Shown here piece after piece: positions 5,896 to 8,872 of a stretch of DNA of 8,872 nucleotides. The notes beneath the pieces were generated by a model. The model worked only from the letters and a program-made list of their open reading frames with translations, had not been told where the DNA came from and made no database searches. The DNA is from DATFYI01 sp035315125 (GTDB taxonomy: Bacteria > Chloroflexota > Anaerolineae > Anaerolineales > Anaerolineaceae): positions 1 through 8,872 of the forward strand of contig DATFYI010000168.1 of the NCBI GenBank assembly GCA_035315125.1. Direction: 5' to 3'. Positions within the stretch are counted from its first letter, which is position 1. Every line of letters begins with the position of its first letter. Position numbers and translations under genes: made by a program.

Positions 5896-7419
5896 TCAAT
5901 GCACTAAAAAGAAGAAATAGATACCCGCGCCAATAACGACCACTAAAGCGATCCACAGCAAGGCCTGCCATAGACCCAGGCCTTCTTCTTTCATGACCTG
6001 GTTCTGGCGATTGTATGGAGCGGCGGATTGAAACGACCCCGGGTTTTCCGGCGTCCGGCCGACTGGCTTGGGTTCATCTCCATCTGCTTCTGAACTGTAC
6101 TCATCGCCTTCACCGGCAGCCAGGCCCAACCGGCGATAAGCATCGATGACTTTAACCGCATCATCGCCGTGCAAGCTTTCCAGCGCTTGCCAGGCCGCCT
6201 GACGCACCAGCGCATCATCAAACCACAAGGCCATGCTGGCCAGAACGTGTTCTGCTTGAGGATCTCCAATTTTAGTCAGCATGCGGATGGCTTTGATTTT
6301 CATTTTAGGGTCGCGCTCGGCTCTTACAACAGTAATTAATCCGCCAATATCCTGGGCGCTCCATCTTACCCGCCCCGGATCAAAACCATCCTGTTCAAGC
6401 TGCAGGCCGGGTGTTGGGCGCAGCCAGGCATCTGAATCGGGCGCATTCGAACGGAGACTGGCGATAAGCCCTTCGCTGGCGCTGTAGCTCAGTATTTTAT
6501 TGAGCGCTGACCGGGCATTGGATTTAACTTGCGCCTCGGGATCTTCCAGCACGGCGCGGGCCAGGAATTCGGCGGTCGCCTCCTCTCCAAGCTCGCCCAG
6601 GGCGCTGGCGGCTTCCGCTCGTTGCTGGGGATCGGAAGGTGATCGCATAATTTCGACCAGGGCTTCGAAATCCTGGTTATCCTTCAGCAGTGCGATTTTG
6701 GTTGGGAGCGCTGTAAGACCGGCTGTCTCCGGAATCGGCTCAAATTGCTCTGGTAGGCTGGTTTGCGGTTGTTGCAGCCAGGTATCCGTGTAAGCCGGAG
6801 CCTGTCTGTAGCTGGCAATCACATTGCTGGCTTCGTTGCCGAACATCTCTACCAGAGCCTGCTGGGCTGCGGATTGAACTTTCTGATCCGGATCTTCTAA
6901 CAGCGAGCGCACCAGATATTCCGCCGATTCTTTTCTACCCAACTCTCCCAGGGCGGCTGCGGCTGAGACTCGCACAGCCGGATCGTCCGGCGAACGCAGC
7001 GCCTCGATCAGACTTTCCATATCCTTGCTTTTCTTTAGCCAGGGGATGTCAAAATGCATGGAAGGAGTCCCGGCCTCCACTGGTTCTACCAGGTTATCCG
7101 CAATTTGAGCATCTGAGGTTGGCCGGATCCACTGCTCGGAATAGGGCGGAGAGTTTTGGTAGCTTGCCAGAATACTGCTGGCCACGTTGCCGTACAGCTC
7201 TTCCAGGGCCGAACGTGCGGCGTGCTTGACTTCGCTGGAGGGGTCTTCCAGGGCTGCGCGGGCCAGGCTCTCAACGGCCTGGTCATTGCCCAAGCTGCCC
7301 AGGGCTTGGGCGGCTTCGGCGCGTACTGCGGCGCTTTCCGGATAGCGTAGTGCATTTATCAAGCCGTACAAATCCTGGTTGGCTGCGAGTTTTTTTACAT
7401 CAGGTATAAGAGAAGGCAT
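5896..7419 (-). CDS. HEAT-repeat protein with a C-terminal membrane anchor
   Basis: The product is 507 residues, almost all alpha-helical repeats with the HEAT/PBS-lyase-like signature (VRAEAAQALGSLG, then ARAALEDPSSEVKHAARSAL). The repeats are organised into larger modules. After an acidic, Pro-rich stretch (about 435-475), one transmembrane helix (about 483-505, LLWIALVVVIGAGIYFFFL) ends two residues from the C-terminus. There is no N-terminal signal, so this looks like a tail-anchored protein with its repeat domain in the cytoplasm. HEAT arrays usually act as protein-binding scaffolds, and no catalytic motif is visible. ATG 7419 has AGGTG four bases upstream; a GTG six bases earlier is less likely. 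Palindromes lie over the promoter. The partner is unknown. Confidence 0.85.
   Translation of the reverse strand: MPSLIPDVKKLAANQDLYGLINALRYPESAAVRAEAAQALGSLGNDQAVESLARAALEDPSSEVKHAARSALEELYGNVASSILASYQNSPPYSEQWIRPTSDAQIADNLVEPVEAGTPSMHFDIPWLKKSKDMESLIEALRSPDDPAVRVSAAAALGELGRKESAEYLVRSLLEDPDQKVQSAAQQALVEMFGNEASNVIASYRQAPAYTDTWLQQPQTSLPEQFEPIPETAGLTALPTKIALLKDNQDFEALVEIMRSPSDPQQRAEAASALGELGEEATAEFLARAVLEDPEAQVKSNARSALNKILSYSASEGLIASLRSNAPDSDAWLRPTPGLQLEQDGFDPGRVRWSAQDIGGLITVVRAERDPKMKIKAIRMLTKIGDPQAEHVLASMALWFDDALVRQAAWQALESLHGDDAVKVIDAYRRLGLAAGEGDEYSSEADGDEPKPVGRTPENPGSFQSAAPYNRQNQVMKEEGLGLWQALLWIALVVVIGAGIYFFFLVH
6121..7398 (-). repeat. Four tandem modules inside the HEAT protein
   Basis: Aligning the module starts gives DLYGLINALRYPE, DMESLIEALRSPD, DFEALVEIMRSPS and DIGGLITVVRAER, spaced 117, 117 and 107 residues. 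Each continues with an RAEAAxALGxLG-type helix and then an ALEDPxxxVKxxARxAL-type helix. The first three close with an IASYR-like helix and an aromatic linker (EQWIRPT, DTWLQQP, DAWLRPT). Module 4 is shorter and more diverged (WFDDALVRQAAWQAL) and lacks the linker. The pattern suggests duplication of a module of about 117 residues. Confidence 0.75.
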
Positions 7420-7480
7420 GATCACCTATATTTGGATCATTCGAAATTAGAAAATCGTCTTGGCAATTTGGTAAAACAGT

Positions 7481-7520
7481 CTATTCATACATGAATAGGT
7501 CAATTATATCAACTTGTTGA
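7481..7520 (-). promoter_or_regulatory. Promoter and twin palindromes upstream of the HEAT gene
   Basis: On the minus strand TGATATAAT (7511-7503) is an extended -10 box, putting the start near 7496. Two palindromes flank it: CTATTCATACATGAATAG (7481-7498, eight-base arms) over the start site, and TCAACTTGTTGA (7509-7520, five-base arms) just upstream. Their centres are 25 bases apart. The placement suits repressor binding. Confidence 0.5.
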
Positions 7521-7531
7521 ATCAATTTGCA

Positions 7532-7568
7532 GGCGGAGGGGATTGCCCATCCGTCCGTCTTTTTTTTT
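7532..7568 (+). terminator. Plus-strand intrinsic terminator with no gene before it
   Basis: The stem 7532-7541 pairs with 7546-7555, with one G-A mismatch and one G-T pair, around an ATTG loop. Four bases later come nine T residues (7560-7568). It works only in the plus direction, since the minus strand has no T run after the hairpin. All neighbouring genes are on the minus strand, so its transcript is unexplained. Confidence 0.6.
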
Positions 7569-7579
7569 GTGATAGGATT

Positions 7580-8095
7580 TTAAATCAATGCTAATCTGAA
7601 AGCAAAAAATGGCTGCATCGATTTCCATTGCTCTTTCCAGACGACCGGGATCAATTGTTTCGTTACGATGGGGGGAAGTTCGCGCTCCATTGCGGCTCGA
7701 TCGTCGGGAGGGAGGTTGTATAGCATGAATGGAACTATCAGGTAATCCGGTCCAGAATGAGAAGCGCTATGTTGAGCGAATTCCTGGTTCATTTTAGCCT
7801 GTTCTTCATGGCTTAAGGCCCGATCGACTTCATCCTTGTTGAAATCTGTCTCCTCAATGTGGATGTGTGGGTGCCACATCTCCTGCAGCTTTCCCAAGAG
7901 ACGGTTCATTTCGGCTAAATTTTCTTTTGGATGATCTCCCAGGGCGGCAGCTTCGGCAGCAGATTGGATCTGATCCAGTAAAACAACAAACCGCTGATGA
8001 TCTTCATGGAGCCTGTCATAGGGAGCATGGGGGATTATTTTCTTGAAATAAGGGAAAGCCAGATCGTCTTCTGTGAGATGGTGCGAGTAAGCCAC
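7580..8095 (-). CDS. Hemerythrin-like HHE protein, short at the N-terminus
   Basis: The product is 171 residues from GTG 8095. That start is preferred because AGGGAG lies six bases upstream and a likely -10 box lies just beyond. A TTG at 8122 would add nine residues but has no ribosome site. Metal-ligand-like motifs are visible: HHLTEDDLAFPYF (about 5-17), LHEDHQRF (about 29-36) and HPHIHIEETDF (about 75-85). They match helices 2, 3 and 4 of the di-iron HHE/hemerythrin bundle. The tail (PFMLYNLPPDDRAAM, then LIPVVWKEQW) resembles bacterial HHE proteins. Helix 1 and its His are missing, and no matching sequence lies upstream. It may be truncated or may assemble differently. Roles in O2, NO or iron handling are known for the family; the one here is not determined. 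Confidence 0.75.
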   Translation of the reverse strand: MAYSHHLTEDDLAFPYFKKIIPHAPYDRLHEDHQRFVVLLDQIQSAAEAAALGDHPKENLAEMNRLLGKLQEMWHPHIHIEETDFNKDEVDRALSHEEQAKMNQEFAQHSASHSGPDYLIVPFMLYNLPPDDRAAMERELPPIVTKQLIPVVWKEQWKSMQPFFAFRLALI

Positions 8096-8127
8096 TACTT
8101 TCTCCCTCAACTTGTCCGACAAGGATA

Positions 8128-8157
8128 AATATATCTTAAAGATGTTTTACTAAAACA
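8128..8157 (-). promoter_or_regulatory. Candidate promoter and palindrome of the HHE gene
   Basis: TGTTTTACTAAAACA (8143-8157) is a perfect palindrome with seven-base arms around one central base. On the minus strand TATATT (8133-8128) could be a -10 box, and TTGTTT (8158-8153) a weak -35 with 19-base spacing, so the palindrome would overlap the -35. Transcription would start near 8121, which favours GTG 8095 as the start codon. Confidence 0.45.
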
Positions 8158-8186
8158 AATTAAGGAGAGCTTGAGAGTTTTCTAAT

Positions 8187-8213
8187 AAAAAACCCGGCCT
8201 GAGTGGCGGGGTT
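8187..8213 (-). terminator. Intrinsic terminator after the RNA methyltransferase gene
   Basis: Read on the minus strand, AACCC-C-GCC pairs with GGC-C-GGGTT (8213-8205 with 8199-8191) around a five-base loop, with one C-C mismatch. Six T residues (8192-8187) follow. It lies 31 bases after the methyltransferase stop codon. Confidence 0.85.
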
Positions 8214-8243
8214 CTGATTGCCGAGTTACAACAAGGAGGCGTA

Positions 8244-8872
8244 TCACACTTTCCCGATAAAGAATTTTACCGGAATGCCGCCATTGACCAGTGGCAGGGT
8301 TCGATCAAATTGCAAGCGGGTGTGCCCGGCCAGGTAGTCGCTGGCGCACAAGATGCCAATTTGCCAGCCAGGGCAAAGCGAGCGTAGTACATCTCCCAGG
8401 TGGGTGTACAGGTCGCGCAGGTCGTGGCTGGGGCTGACCCGCACCCCGTAGGGAGGGTTAGTCAAGATCCAGCCTGGTCCGGGTGGCGGTTCGATAGCTG
8501 AAAAGGCACGGCAGGAAAATTGAATATCCGCCTGCACGTTGGCCCGCTCAGCGTTTGCTTGTGCAATGCGGATGGCGCCAGCGTCCCGGTCAGAGGCCAG
8601 GATTAGATTTGGGTTGGATTGTTCGCCGGCCAACGCTTCGGCATAATGGGTTTGCCATAGCTTTGAGTCAAAGCCAGGCCAATCCATAAATGCAAAATGA
8701 CGGTTCTTGCCTGGCGCGATGTGGCGGGCCAGCAATGCCGCTTCAATCGAGATAGTGCCAGAGCCGCAGAATGGGTCCATTAAAGGTGCGGTAATGTCCC
8801 AACCGGCTGCCAGTAAAAGACCGGCTGCCAGGGTTTCACGTAAAGGGGCTTTGGCTGTTTCCAGGCGGTAAC
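8244..8872 (-). CDS. RlmL/YpsC-type RNA (guanine-N2) methyltransferase, C-terminal part
   Basis: The gene enters from the right edge; 208 codons plus stop are visible and the start lies outside. The fragment begins YRLETAKAPLRETLAAGLLL, the typical link between the THUMP and methyltransferase domains. It continues with the SAM-binding motif DPFCGSGT (about residues 32-39), an acidic strand end ASDRD (about 92-96) and the catalytic NPPYG (about 138-142). These are marks of the UPF0020/RlmL/YpsC class I family, which methylates N2 of guanine in 23S rRNA (G2445 in E. coli). The N-terminal THUMP domain should be upstream, beyond the window. The C-terminus ends at VKFFIGKV, as expected for the short form without the second (RlmK) domain. 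Which base is modified cannot be told here. Confidence 0.9.
   Translation of the reverse strand, partial: YRLETAKAPLRETLAAGLLLAAGWDITAPLMDPFCGSGTISIEAALLARHIAPGKNRHFAFMDWPGFDSKLWQTHYAEALAGEQSNPNLILASDRDAGAIRIAQANAERANVQADIQFSCRAFSAIEPPPGPGWILTNPPYGVRVSPSHDLRDLYTHLGDVLRSLCPGWQIGILCASDYLAGHTRLQFDRTLPLVNGGIPVKFFIGKV

Noticed and set aside
8233..8239. A perfect AAGGAGG on the plus strand
   Set aside because: No start codon with an open frame follows; it is the complement of the methyltransferase gene's 3' flank.

Overview
The window most likely comes from an uncultured member of the Chloroflexota (Anaerolineae-like). This is inferred from style, not from a marker gene. The signs are lipoproteins with Thr/Pro-rich linkers, a bacterial SH3 lipoprotein, a CGNR-type regulator, HEAT-repeat membrane proteins, moderate GC in genes with AT-rich spacers, and several non-ATG starts. 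No mobile element, CRISPR array, rRNA or tRNA gene was seen.

Layout. Bases 1-137 hold the 3' end of a DoxX-like membrane protein gene, followed by a hairpin terminator. A complete CBS-CBS-ACT (AcuB-like) gene (321-974) ends at a textbook terminator. Next is an SH3-domain lipoprotein (1191-1970) whose native C-terminus can still be read beyond its stop, in another frame and interrupted by a TAG. A CGNR/ABATE regulator (2084-2716, minus) lies divergent from an 88-residue protein of unknown function (2866-3132, plus). The spacer between them carries a good sigma-70 promoter set among repeated TAACC half-sites. A 338-base non-coding stretch follows, part GC-rich with a hairpin and part AT-rich with a promoter. 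It leads to a membrane-anchored phosphodiester-glycosidase-family protein (3471-4724). That gene meets a lipoprotein esterase (4725-5732, minus) tail to tail with no spacer.

The right third is all on the minus strand. In transcription order it holds an rRNA methyltransferase (RlmL/YpsC type, 5' end outside the window) with a terminator, a hemerythrin-like HHE protein that seems to lack its first helix, a tail-anchored HEAT-repeat protein built from four modules, and the esterase. Their spacers carry separate promoter and palindrome signals, so these look like individually controlled genes and not one operon.

Working together. The SH3 lipoprotein, glycosidase-like protein and esterase are probably all outside the membrane and could act on envelope or extracellular polymers. 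The CGNR regulator plus small protein looks like a self-contained regulatory unit. The most noteworthy points are the decayed lipoprotein tail, the TAACC operator cluster with its small amphipathic protein, a plus-strand terminator with no plus-strand gene in front of it, and palindromes over the HEAT and HHE gene promoters.
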